Below are positions 34,696 through 43,232 of a stretch of 64,000 bases of DNA, in pieces. Each line of letters starts with the position of its first letter. Positions within the stretch are counted from its first letter, which is position 1. The position numbers were made by a program, and so were the translations under genes. The notes under the pieces were generated by a model, which made no database searches, was not told the DNA's origin, and was given only the letters and a program-made list of their open reading frames with translations. Source of the DNA: Paracraurococcus sp042666655 (GTDB taxonomy: Bacteria > Pseudomonadota > Alphaproteobacteria > Acetobacterales > Acetobacteraceae); contig NZ_JBHTDE010000010.1 in the NCBI RefSeq assembly GCF_042666655.1, forward strand, positions 1-64,000, written 5' to 3'.

Positions 34696-35324
34696 CCACG
34701 CCTGACACCACGATCGCCTTCACCCAGCCGGACAGCTTCGCCTTCGACGCCGAGAGCAACGCGGCGATCGAGACCATCGTCAAGCGCTACCCGGCCGGCA
34801 AGCAGGCCAGTGCCGTCATCCCGCTGCTGTACGTCGTGCAGCGGCAGATGAAGCGGCAGACCGGCAGCGCCTGGGTGCCGAACAAGGGCATGGACGCGGT
34901 GGCCGAACGGCTCGGCATGGCGCCGATCCGGGTCTACGAGGTCGCCACCTTCTACTTCATGTTCAACATGAAACCGATCGGCACCTACCACCTGCAGGTC
35001 TGCGGCACGACGCCCTGCTGGCTGCGCGGCTCGGACGAGGTGACGCGCGCCTGCAAGGATGCCGGCCATGTGGCGGGGTTCGGGCAGACCAGCGCGGACG
35101 GGATGTTCACCATGACCGAGGTCGAGTGCCTCGGCGGCTGCGTCAACGCACCCATCCTCTGCGTCGACGACGACTACTACGAGGACATGGACTACGGGAG
35201 CACGGTCAAGCTGATCGAGGCGCTGCGGCGTGGCGAGCGGCCGGCACCGGGTTCGGTCATCGGGCGCCAGACCAGCGCGCCGGAAGGCGGGCCGCTCACG
35301 CTCATCGACGTGCCGGGGGAATGA
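34692..35324 (+). CDS. nuoE: complex I subunit NuoE (24-kDa, cluster N1a)
   Basis: The GTG at 34692 overlaps the nuoD stop and yields 210 residues. The thioredoxin-like fold holds the 2Fe-2S cluster N1a, with ligands in CGTTPCWLRGS and ECLGGCVNAPILCVD. NuoE forms the NADH-oxidising tip together with NuoF and NuoG. The acidic stretch DDDYYEDMDYG follows the last ligands. The order E-F-G is standard. Confidence 0.97.
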   Translation: MTTPDTTIAFTQPDSFAFDAESNAAIETIVKRYPAGKQASAVIPLLYVVQRQMKRQTGSAWVPNKGMDAVAERLGMAPIRVYEVATFYFMFNMKPIGTYHLQVCGTTPCWLRGSDEVTRACKDAGHVAGFGQTSADGMFTMTEVECLGGCVNAPILCVDDDYYEDMDYGSTVKLIEALRRGERPAPGSVIGRQTSAPEGGPLTLIDVPGE

Positions 35325-35328
35325 CATC

Positions 35329-36642
35329 ATGGCCCTGAGCGACAAGGACCGCATCTTCACCAACCTCTACGGGCTGCACGAGTGGCAACTGCCGGCGGCG
35401 CGCCGCCGCGGCCACTGGGACGGCACCAAGGGGATGATCGAGAAGGGCCGCGACTGGATCATCGAGGAGGTCAAGAATTCCGGCCTCCGCGGCCGCGGCG
35501 GGGCAGGGTTCCCGACCGGCCTCAAATGGTCCTTCATGCCGAAGCAGGCGAGCGACCGGCCGCACTACCTGGTGGTCAACTCGGACGAGTCCGAGCCGGG
35601 CACCTGCAAGGACCGCGACATCCTGCGGCACGACCCGCATACGCTGATCGAGGGCTGCCTGATCGCCGGCGTGGCGATGGGCGCGCATGCCGGCTACATC
35701 TACGTGCGCGGCGAATACTACAACGAGAGCCTGGTGCTGCAGGCGGCGATCGACGAGGCCTATGCCGCCGGGCTGCTCGGCGCGAATGCCTGCGGCGCCG
35801 GCTGGGACTTCGACCTATACGTCCATCGCGGCGCCGGCGCCTATATCTGCGGCGAGGAGACGGCGCTCATCGAAAGCCTCGAGGGCAAGAAGGGCATGCC
35901 GCGGCTGAAGCCGCCATTCCCGGCGGCCGTCGGCCTCTATGGCTGCCCCTCCACGGTCAACAACGTCGAGACCATCGCGGTGGTGCCGACCATCCTGCGG
36001 CGCGGCGCGTCCTGGTTCGCCGGCTTCGGCCGGCCGAAGAACAGCGGCACCAAGATCTTCTGCATCCAGGGCCATGTGAACAAGCCCTGCAATGTCGAGG
36101 AGGAGATGTCGATCCCGCTGCGCGAGCTGATCGAGAAACATGCCGGCGGCGTGCGCGGCGGCTGGGACAACCTGCTTGCCGTCATCCCCGGCGGGTCTTC
36201 CACGCCGATGATCCCGAAGCTGGTCTGCGACGACGTGCTGATGGATTTCGACGCGCTGCGCGAGCACAGGACCGGCCTCGGCACCGCGGGCGTGATCGTG
36301 ATGGACAAGTCCACCGACCTGATCAAGGCGATCGCCCGGCTCTCCGCCTTCTACAAGCATGAGAGCTGCGGCCAGTGCACGCCCTGCCGCGAGGGCATGG
36401 GCTGGGTGAAGCGCATGATGGACCGCATGGTCGAGGGCCGCGCCGAGGTGGCCGAGATCGACGTGCTGGAACAGGTGACGCGGCAGATCGAGGGCCACAC
36501 GATCTGCGCGCTCGCCGATGGCGGCGTCTGGCCGGTGCAGGGGCTGATCCGCCACTTCCGGCCGATGATGGAAGAACGCATTGCCGCCTACAAGGCCGCG
36601 AAGGGCTCGCCGCAGTCCACGCTGCCGATGGCGGCGGAGTAG
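35329..36642 (+). CDS. nuoF: complex I subunit NuoF (NADH/FMN, cluster N3)
   Basis: This 437-residue subunit oxidises NADH. It carries the NADH/FMN-binding segments GLRGRGGAGFPTGLKW and VVNSDESEPGTCKDR, the GAGAYICGEETALIESLEG motif, and the 4Fe-4S N3 site ESCGQCTPCREG near residue 350. It starts 5 bp after nuoE and runs to 7 bp before nuoG. The protein is typical in length and shows no unusual change. Confidence 0.98.
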   Translation: MALSDKDRIFTNLYGLHEWQLPAARRRGHWDGTKGMIEKGRDWIIEEVKNSGLRGRGGAGFPTGLKWSFMPKQASDRPHYLVVNSDESEPGTCKDRDILRHDPHTLIEGCLIAGVAMGAHAGYIYVRGEYYNESLVLQAAIDEAYAAGLLGANACGAGWDFDLYVHRGAGAYICGEETALIESLEGKKGMPRLKPPFPAAVGLYGCPSTVNNVETIAVVPTILRRGASWFAGFGRPKNSGTKIFCIQGHVNKPCNVEEEMSIPLRELIEKHAGGVRGGWDNLLAVIPGGSSTPMIPKLVCDDVLMDFDALREHRTGLGTAGVIVMDKSTDLIKAIARLSAFYKHESCGQCTPCREGMGWVKRMMDRMVEGRAEVAEIDVLEQVTRQIEGHTICALADGGVWPVQGLIRHFRPMMEERIAAYKAAKGSPQSTLPMAAE

Positions 36643-36648
36643 CGCGCG

Positions 36649-38694
36649 ATGGCGAAGGTCACGGTCGACGGGATTGAGGTCGAGGTCCCGAACGGCGTCT
36701 CCGTGCTGCAGGCCTGCGAGGCCGCCGGCAAGGAAATCCCGCGCTTCTGCTACCACGAACGCCTGAGCGTCGCCGGCAATTGCCGGATGTGCCTGGTCGA
36801 GGTCGAGAAGGCGCCGAAGCCCATCGCCTCCTGCGCCTATCCGGTGGCCGACGGCATGAAGGTCTTCACCGACAGCCCGATGGTCCGCAACGGCCGCCGC
36901 GGCGTCATGGAATTCCTGCTGATCAACCACCCGCTGGATTGCCCGATCTGCGACCAGGGCGGCGAGTGCGACCTGCAGGACCAGGCGATGGCCTACGGGA
37001 TGGACCACAGCCGCTACAAGGAGGAGAAGCGGGCGGTCAAGGACAAGTACATGGGGCCGCTGGTCAAGACCATCATGACCCGCTGCATCCAGTGCACCCG
37101 CTGCGTGCGCTTCGCCACCGAGGTCGCCGGCGTGCCGGAACTGGGTGCGACCAACCGCGGCGAGAACATGGAGATCGGCACCTATGTCGAGAAGGCGCTG
37201 ACCACCGAGCTGTCCGGCAACCTGATCGACATCTGCCCGGTCGGCGCGCTGACCTCGCGCCCCTATGCCTTCGTCTCCCGGCCGTGGGAGCTGCGGAAGA
37301 CCGACAGCGTCGACGTGCTCGACGCGACGGGGACCAATATCCGCATCGATGCCCGCTCGGGCGAGGTGCTGCGCATCCTGCCGCGGACCAATGACGACGT
37401 GAACGAGGAGTGGATGGCCGATCGCGGCCGATTCTCCTTCGACGGCCTCAAGCGCCGCCGGCTCGACCGTCCCTGGATCCGCCAGGACGGCAAGCTGAAG
37501 CCGGCGACCTGGGCCGAGGCCTTCGGCGTGATCGCGGCCAAGCTCAAGGGCATGCCCGGCGAGCGCATCGGCGCCGTCGCCGGCGAGTTGGTGGATGCCG
37601 AGGCGCTGGTCGCGTTGAAGGACCTGCTGGCAGCGCTCGACAGCCACAACCTCGAATGCCGCACCGACGGCGCGGCGCTCGATGCCTCGCGGCGCGAGTT
37701 CTACACCTTCAACACCGGCATCGCCGGGATCGAGGAGGCGGATGCGCTGCTCATCATCGGCAGCAACCCGCGCATCGAATCCCCGGTGATCAACGCGCGC
37801 ATCCGCAAGCGGGTGGTGGCGGGCGGCTTCCCGGTCGGCTTCGTCGGGCCGCGCGGGCTGGACCTGACCTACCGGCAGGACTGGCTGGGCGAGGGGGGCG
37901 TCACGCTGCGGGCGCTCGCCGCCGGCACGCACCGCTTCAACGAGGTGCTGCGCGCGGCCAAGCGGCCGATGCTGATCCTCGGCCGCGGCGCGCTGACCCG
38001 GGCCGATGGCGCCGCGGTGCTGGCGGCGGCCTGGCAGGTCGCGGCGCAGAACAACATGCTGCAGGCCGGGTGGAACGGCTTCAACCTGCTCCACCGGTTC
38101 GGCGGTCAGGTCGCGGCGCTCGACCTCGGCTTCGTGCCGCCTGCCGGGAGCGCGGCGATCGCGCCGCAGATGCAGGCAGTCTGGCTGCTCGGCGCCGAGG
38201 TCGACCCGGCGGCGATCCCGGACGGCGCCTTCGTCATCTACCAGGGCCATCACGGCGAGGCTGCGGCGGCGCGGGCCGACGTGATCCTCCCGGGCGCCGC
38301 CTACACCGAGAAGGACGCGACCTGGGTGAACACCGAGGGCCGCGTGCAGCGCGGGCGTCTCGCGGTCTACCCGCCGGGCGAGGCGCGCGAGGATTGGAAG
38401 ATCATCCGCGCCGCCTCGGACGTGCTCGGCAAGCGGTTGCCCTACGACTCGCTGGATGCGGTGCGCGCGCGCCTTGCCGCGGTGAACCCGGCCTTCGCCG
38501 GCGAAGGGTTCGCGGCACATGGCTGCACCGACCTCGCCGGCCCGGCCGGCGACGCGGCGACGGTGACGGATGCGGCCTTCACCCCGGCGGCCGGCAACTA
38601 CTGGCAGGCGGATGCCATCAGCCGCGCCTCCGCCACCATGGCGGAATGCGCCAGGGTCTATGCCACGCCCGCCGCGGCGCTGGCGGCGGAGTAG
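36649..38694 (+). CDS. nuoG: complex I subunit NuoG (75-kDa)
   Basis: The 681-residue subunit is the electron-wire protein of the peripheral arm. Its N-terminus holds the 2Fe-2S site (CYHERLSVAGNCRMC), the His-ligated cluster N5 (HPLDCPICDQGGECDLQD) and the N4 site (CIQCTRCVRF, later DICPVGALTS). The C-terminal molybdopterin-oxidoreductase-like domain (residues 220-680) has lost the cofactor. The extra N7 cluster ligands of E. coli-type NuoG are not obvious, as expected for the alphaproteobacterial/mitochondrial form. Confidence 0.97.
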   Translation: MAKVTVDGIEVEVPNGVSVLQACEAAGKEIPRFCYHERLSVAGNCRMCLVEVEKAPKPIASCAYPVADGMKVFTDSPMVRNGRRGVMEFLLINHPLDCPICDQGGECDLQDQAMAYGMDHSRYKEEKRAVKDKYMGPLVKTIMTRCIQCTRCVRFATEVAGVPELGATNRGENMEIGTYVEKALTTELSGNLIDICPVGALTSRPYAFVSRPWELRKTDSVDVLDATGTNIRIDARSGEVLRILPRTNDDVNEEWMADRGRFSFDGLKRRRLDRPWIRQDGKLKPATWAEAFGVIAAKLKGMPGERIGAVAGELVDAEALVALKDLLAALDSHNLECRTDGAALDASRREFYTFNTGIAGIEEADALLIIGSNPRIESPVINARIRKRVVAGGFPVGFVGPRGLDLTYRQDWLGEGGVTLRALAAGTHRFNEVLRAAKRPMLILGRGALTRADGAAVLAAAWQVAAQNNMLQAGWNGFNLLHRFGGQVAALDLGFVPPAGSAAIAPQMQAVWLLGAEVDPAAIPDGAFVIYQGHHGEAAAARADVILPGAAYTEKDATWVNTEGRVQRGRLAVYPPGEAREDWKIIRAASDVLGKRLPYDSLDAVRARLAAVNPAFAGEGFAAHGCTDLAGPAGDAATVTDAAFTPAAGNYWQADAISRASATMAECARVYATPAAALAAE

Positions 38695-38699
38695 GATCG

Positions 38700-39710
38700 A
38701 TGGACGACTTCCTCGCTTCCCCCATCGGCATCCTCGCCATCACGGTGGCGCAGACGCTGGCGCTGCTGGTGCCGGTGCTGCTGGGCGTCGCCTACCTGAC
38801 GCTGGCCGAGCGCAAGGTGCTGGCGGCGATGCAGATGCGCCGCGGGCCGAACATCGTCGGCCCCTTCGGCCTGCTGCAGCCCTTCGCCGATGCCATCAAG
38901 ATGCTGATGAAGGAGACGATCATCCCCTCGGGGGCGAGCCGCTTCCTCTTCATCCTGGCGCCGATGCTGCTGTTCATGCTGGCGATGCTGGCCTGGGCGG
39001 TGATCCCGGTGAACGACGGCTGGGCGATCGCCGACATCAATGTCGGCGTGCTGTACCTGTTCGCCATCTCCTCGCTCGGCGTCTACGGCGTGATCATCGC
39101 CGGCTGGGCGTCGAACTCGAAATACGCCTTCCTCGGCGCGCTGCGCTCGGCGGCGCAGATGGTCAGCTACGAGGTCTCGATGGGCTTCGTCATCGTGACC
39201 GTGCTGCTCTGCGTCGGCTCGCTGAACCTGTCGGAGGTGGTGCGGGCGCAGACGAAGGTCTGGTTCTTCATCCCGCTCTTCCCGATGTTCGTCATCTTCT
39301 TCATCAGCACCCTGGCGGAGACCAACCGGGCGCCCTTCGACCTGCCGGAGGGCGAGTCCGAGCTGGTGGCGGGCTTCTTCGTCGAATACAGCTCGATGGC
39401 CTTCGCCCTCTTCTTCCTCGGCGAATACGCCAACATGATCCTGATGTCGGCGCTGACGACGATCCTGTTCCTCGGTGGCTGGTTGCCGCCGATGGCGATC
39501 GAGCCGTTCACCTGGATCCCCGGGCCGATCTGGTTCATCCTGAAGATCTGCCTCTGCCTCTTCACCTTCATCTGGGTCCGCGCGACCTTCCCGCGCTACC
39601 GCTACGACCAGCTGATGCGGCTCGGCTGGAAGGTGTTCCTCCCCTTCAGCCTCGTCTGGCTGGTGCTGACCGCGGCCGTGCTCAAGCTGGCCGGCTGGCT
39701 GCCGGCGTAA
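38700..39710 (+). CDS. nuoH: complex I subunit NuoH
   Basis: The 336-residue membrane subunit forms the junction between the membrane and peripheral arms and part of the quinone chamber. It has eight helices and the conserved acidic loops TLAERKVLAAMQMRRGP and ETNRAPFDLPEGESELVAG, the latter being the E-rich loop next to the quinone site. An ATG at 38700, 6 bp after nuoG, is the start. Confidence 0.98.
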   Translation: MDDFLASPIGILAITVAQTLALLVPVLLGVAYLTLAERKVLAAMQMRRGPNIVGPFGLLQPFADAIKMLMKETIIPSGASRFLFILAPMLLFMLAMLAWAVIPVNDGWAIADINVGVLYLFAISSLGVYGVIIAGWASNSKYAFLGALRSAAQMVSYEVSMGFVIVTVLLCVGSLNLSEVVRAQTKVWFFIPLFPMFVIFFISTLAETNRAPFDLPEGESELVAGFFVEYSSMAFALFFLGEYANMILMSALTTILFLGGWLPPMAIEPFTWIPGPIWFILKICLCLFTFIWVRATFPRYRYDQLMRLGWKVFLPFSLVWLVLTAAVLKLAGWLPA

Positions 39711-39720
39711 GGATCGGACC

Positions 39721-40209
39721 ATGGCAACCCTCGATCGCGTCGCGCGCAGCCTGCTGCTGTCGGAGATCGTCTCCGGCATGGCGCTGACGCTGAGCTATTT
39801 CTTCAAGCCCAAGGTCACCATCAACTACCCCTATGAGAAGGGCGCGATCTCGCCCCGCTTCAAGGGTGAGCACGCGCTGCGCCGCTACCCCAACGGGGAG
39901 GAACGCTGCATCGCCTGCAAGCTGTGCGAGGCGATCTGCCCCGCCCAGGCGATCACCATCGAGGCCGAGCCGCGCGAGGATGGCAGCCGCCGTACCACGC
40001 GCTACGACATCGACATGGTGAAGTGCATCTATTGCGGCCTGTGCGAGGAAGCCTGCCCGGTGGACGCCATCGTCGAGGGGCCGAATTTCGAGTTCACCAC
40101 CGAGACGCGCGAGGAGCTGCTCTACGACAAGGCCAAGCTGCTCTCGAACGGCGACCGGTGGGAACCCGAGCTCGCCAAACGGCTCGAGCTGGATGCCCCC
40201 TACCGTTGA
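39721..40209 (+). CDS. nuoI: complex I subunit NuoI (clusters N6a/N6b)
   Basis: The 162-residue ferredoxin-like subunit carries two classic 4Fe-4S motifs, CIACKLCEAICP and CIYCGLCEEACP. Their fourth cysteines are shared crosswise, forming clusters N6a and N6b between NuoG and NuoB. The N-terminal amphipathic helix (ARSLLLSEIVSGMALTLSYF) attaches to NuoH and the membrane. A 102-bp gap follows before nuoJ, the only sizeable gap in the operon. Confidence 0.98.
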   Translation: MATLDRVARSLLLSEIVSGMALTLSYFFKPKVTINYPYEKGAISPRFKGEHALRRYPNGEERCIACKLCEAICPAQAITIEAEPREDGSRRTTRYDIDMVKCIYCGLCEEACPVDAIVEGPNFEFTTETREELLYDKAKLLSNGDRWEPELAKRLELDAPYR

Positions 40210-40216
40210 CCTACTT

Positions 40217-40239
40217 CCGGGCCGCCGCAAGCGGCCCGG
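40217..40239. repeat. hairpin inside the nuo operon (nuoI-nuoJ gap)
   Basis: CCGGGCCGC-CGCAA-GCGGCCCGG is a perfect 9-bp stem 7 bp after the nuoI stop, with no T-run. It separates the genes of the peripheral and membrane arms and could be an attenuator or an mRNA processing or stability element. Confidence 0.55.
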
Positions 40240-40311
40240 TCCCTGTCTACCGCGCCCGTACGGCGCCACACCGGACGATGCCATGATGCAGCAACGGCCT
40301 GGAGGCACGCG

Positions 40312-41004
40312 ATGATCGCCGCGCTCGCCTTCTATCTCTTCGCAGCCATCCTGATCGCCTCGGCGGTCATGGTGGTCACGGCGCGCAATCCGGTCCACAG
40401 CGTGCTGTTCCTGATCCTCGCCTTCTTCAATGCCGCGGCGCTGTTCCTGATCGCCGGGGCCGAGTTCCTGGCGATGATCCTGGTCATCGTCTATGTCGGC
40501 GCCGTCGCCGTGCTGTTCCTGTTCGTCGTCATGATGCTGGACATCGACTTCGCCCGGCTGCGGGAGGGCTTCCAGCGCTATGCCCCGGTCGGCGCGGTGG
40601 TCGGCGGCATCCTGTTCCTCGAACTGGTGCTGGTGCTGGGGAGCTGGACCTTCGCCGACCAGGCGGACGACCTGCGGCTCTCGCCCAACCCGGGTGCGAC
40701 GGTGACGAATGCCGAGGCGATCGGCCGCATCCTCTACACCGACTACGTCTACCTGTTTCAGGCCTCCGGCCTGATCCTGCTGGTCGCCATGATCGGCGCC
40801 ATCGTGCTGACCCACCGCGAACGCCCGGGCACCCGCCGGCAGGACATCGGCGCACAGGTCTCCCGCACCGGCTCGATCAGCATGGAGAAGGTGTCGACCG
40901 GCGCCGGCATCAAGGCGCTCGGCATTCGCCGTCCGCCGGAGCCGGAAGCCGAGGCGCCGAAGGTCACGCATGACAGCGGCCACGGCCACGGGGGGCACCA
41001 CTGA
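40312..41004 (+). CDS. nuoJ: complex I subunit NuoJ with a His-rich tail
   Basis: This 230-residue membrane subunit has five helices, including the conserved AMILVIVYVGAVAVLFLFVV helix 3, whose pi-bulge region couples quinone chemistry to proton pumping. GGAGG lies 6 bp before the ATG. After the last helix (residue 165) there is a soluble C-terminal extension of about 60 residues ending in HDSGHGHGGHH. That tail is longer than I would expect for the family and may bind metal, or may simply be unconstrained. The TGA overlaps the nuoK ATG by one base. Confidence 0.96.
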   Translation: MIAALAFYLFAAILIASAVMVVTARNPVHSVLFLILAFFNAAALFLIAGAEFLAMILVIVYVGAVAVLFLFVVMMLDIDFARLREGFQRYAPVGAVVGGILFLELVLVLGSWTFADQADDLRLSPNPGATVTNAEAIGRILYTDYVYLFQASGLILLVAMIGAIVLTHRERPGTRRQDIGAQVSRTGSISMEKVSTGAGIKALGIRRPPEPEAEAPKVTHDSGHGHGGHH

Positions 41005-41315
41005 TGCTGACCATCGGCCTCGCGCATTACCTGACCATCGGCGCCATCCTGTTGGTGCTTGGCGTCTTCGGCATCTTCCTCAACCGCAAGAACGTCATCG
41101 TCATCCTGATGAGCGTCGAGCTCATCCTGCTGGCGGTGAACCTCAATTTCGTCGCCTTCTCCGCCTGGCTGGACGACCTGACCGGTCAGGTCTTCGCCAT
41201 GTTCGTCCTGACCGTGGCGGCCGCCGAGGCGGCGATCGGCCTGGCCATCGTCGTCATCTACTTCCGCAACCGCGGCAGCATCGAGGTCGAGGATATCTCG
41301 ACCCTGAAGGGCTGA
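41004..41315 (+). CDS. nuoK: complex I subunit NuoK
   Basis: The 103-residue protein has three membrane helices. Helix 2 contains the essential Glu (VIVILMSVELILLAVN) and helix 3 the second one (VLTVAAAEAAIGLAIVV), the residues that form the fourth proton channel together with NuoJ. It belongs to the MnhC-like antiporter group. Its start overlaps the nuoJ stop (TGATG), consistent with coupled translation. Confidence 0.97.
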   Translation: MLTIGLAHYLTIGAILLVLGVFGIFLNRKNVIVILMSVELILLAVNLNFVAFSAWLDDLTGQVFAMFVLTVAAAEAAIGLAIVVIYFRNRGSIEVEDISTLKG

Positions 41316-41319
41316 GGCC

Positions 41320-43230
41320 ATGTTCGTCGGCGCCATCTTCTTCCCCCTGCTGGGGGCCACCGTCAGCGGCCTGTTCGGCCGCTGGCTCGGCGACAGGCTC
41401 GCCCAATGGGCGTCCGTGCTCTGCATGGTGCTGGCCGCCATCTGCGGCGTCCTGGCCTTCGGCCAGGTGGCACTGGGCGGCCATCCCGTGGTCCAGCCGA
41501 TCTGGACCTGGATGGACGTGGGCGGGCTCGAGGTTTCCTGGGCGCTCCGCTACGACACGCTGAGCGTCGTCATGGTGGCCATGGTCACCTTCATCTCGAC
41601 GCTCATCCACATCTACTCGGTCGGCTACATGTCGCACGACGCGACGCCGCCGCGGTTCTTCGCCTACCTGTCGCTCTTCACCTTCATGATGCTCATGCTG
41701 GTGACCGCCGACAACCTCGCCCAGCTGTTCTTCGGCTGGGAGGGCGTGGGCCTCGCGAGCTATCTGCTGATCGGCTACTGGTATGACCGCGAGAGCGCCA
41801 ACCGCGCGGCGATGAAGGCCTTCATCGTCAACCGCGTCGGCGACGTGTTCTTCATGCTGGGCCTGGCGCTGACCTACCTGGTCTTCGGCAGCATCGAATT
41901 CGCCACCATCTTCCCGGCGGTCCCGGAGCACACCGACGACCTCTTCCTCGGCGTCAATGCCATCGAGCTGATCGCGGTGCTGCTCTTCCTCGGCGCCTGC
42001 GGCAAGTCGGCGCAGCTCGGCCTGCATACCTGGCTGCCGGATGCGATGGAGGGGCCGACGCCGGTCTCCGCGCTGATCCATGCCGCCACCATGGTGACGG
42101 CCGGCGTCTTCCTGGTCTGCCGGATGTCGCCGGTCTTCGAGTATGCGCCGACCGCGCTGTCCATCGTCACCATCGTCGGCGCCAGCACGGCCTTCTTCGC
42201 CGCGACCATCGGCTGCGTGCAGAACGACATCAAGCGGGTGATCGCCTACTCGACCTGCTCGCAACTCGGCTACATGTTCTTCGCCGCCGGCGTGGGCGCC
42301 TATCAGGTGGCGATGTTCCATCTGTTCACCCATGCCTTCTTCAAGGCGCTGCTGTTCCTCTCGGCCGGCAGCGTGATCCACGCCATGTCGGACGAACAGG
42401 ACATGCGCCGGATGGGCGGCATCTGGACCAAGATCCCGGTGACCTACGCGGTCATGTGGATCGGCAGCCTGGCGCTGGCCGGCATCCCCTTCTTCGCCGG
42501 CTACTATTCCAAGGACGCGATCCTGGAAGCCGCCTTCGCCAGCCACAGCGCCGTCGGCTTCTACGCCTTCGTCATGGGCCTGGTCGCCGCCTTCCTGACC
42601 GCCTTCTACTCCTGGCGCCTGCTGATCATGACCTTCCACGGCGCGCCGCGGGCGGATCACCACACGATGGAGCATGTGCACGAGAGCCCGCTGGTCATGC
42701 TGGTGCCGCTGCTGCTGCTGGCGGCGGGCGCGGTGGTGACCGGCTATCTCTTCGCGCCGCTCTTCATCGGGGAGCACGCGCACGACTTCTGGCACGGCGC
42801 CATCTTCAACGGCGAGCACAACCACATCCTGCACGCGATGCACGAGGTGCCGGACTGGGTGCCGCTGGCGCCAACCGTCATGGGCGTGGCCGGCATCGCG
42901 CTCGCCTACCTGCTGTATATGGTGGCGCCCGGCATCCCGGCGCAGATCGCGGCACGCTTCCGCGGGGTCTACCTGTTCCTGCTGAACAAGTGGTACTTCG
43001 ACGAGCTCTACGACGCGATCTTCGTCCGGCCGGCGCGCCGGCTCGCCGAGGTCTTCTGGAAGACCGGCGACGCCCGTATCATCGACGGCATGCCGAACGG
43101 TGCGGCCGACCTCGCGGTCCAGGTGTCGCGCGGCGCGGTGCGCATCCAGACCGGCCGCGTGGCGAACTATGCCTTCGCCATGATCATCGGCCTCGTCGTC
43201 TTCGTCTCCCTCTTCCTGATCGGGCGCTGA
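41320..43230 (+). CDS. nuoL: complex I subunit NuoL
   Basis: The 636-residue subunit is the distal antiporter-like proton pump. The core motif FFGWEGVGLASYLLIGYWY contains the key Glu of helix 5, and LGLHTWLPDAMEGPTPVSAL the Lys-rich helix 7 region. About sixteen helices include the C-terminal lateral helix that clamps NuoM and NuoN. A His-rich loop (HTMEHVHESP and EHAHDFWHG, residues 445-510) lies before the lateral helix. Confidence 0.98.
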   Translation: MFVGAIFFPLLGATVSGLFGRWLGDRLAQWASVLCMVLAAICGVLAFGQVALGGHPVVQPIWTWMDVGGLEVSWALRYDTLSVVMVAMVTFISTLIHIYSVGYMSHDATPPRFFAYLSLFTFMMLMLVTADNLAQLFFGWEGVGLASYLLIGYWYDRESANRAAMKAFIVNRVGDVFFMLGLALTYLVFGSIEFATIFPAVPEHTDDLFLGVNAIELIAVLLFLGACGKSAQLGLHTWLPDAMEGPTPVSALIHAATMVTAGVFLVCRMSPVFEYAPTALSIVTIVGASTAFFAATIGCVQNDIKRVIAYSTCSQLGYMFFAAGVGAYQVAMFHLFTHAFFKALLFLSAGSVIHAMSDEQDMRRMGGIWTKIPVTYAVMWIGSLALAGIPFFAGYYSKDAILEAAFASHSAVGFYAFVMGLVAAFLTAFYSWRLLIMTFHGAPRADHHTMEHVHESPLVMLVPLLLLAAGAVVTGYLFAPLFIGEHAHDFWHGAIFNGEHNHILHAMHEVPDWVPLAPTVMGVAGIALAYLLYMVAPGIPAQIAARFRGVYLFLLNKWYFDELYDAIFVRPARRLAEVFWKTGDARIIDGMPNGAADLAVQVSRGAVRIQTGRVANYAFAMIIGLVVFVSLFLIGR

Positions 43231-43232
43231 TT

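Noticed and set aside
35815..38520. Long minus-strand frame opposite nuoF/nuoG
   Set aside because: It is a high-GC shadow of essential complex I genes with intact iron-sulfur motifs on the plus strand.
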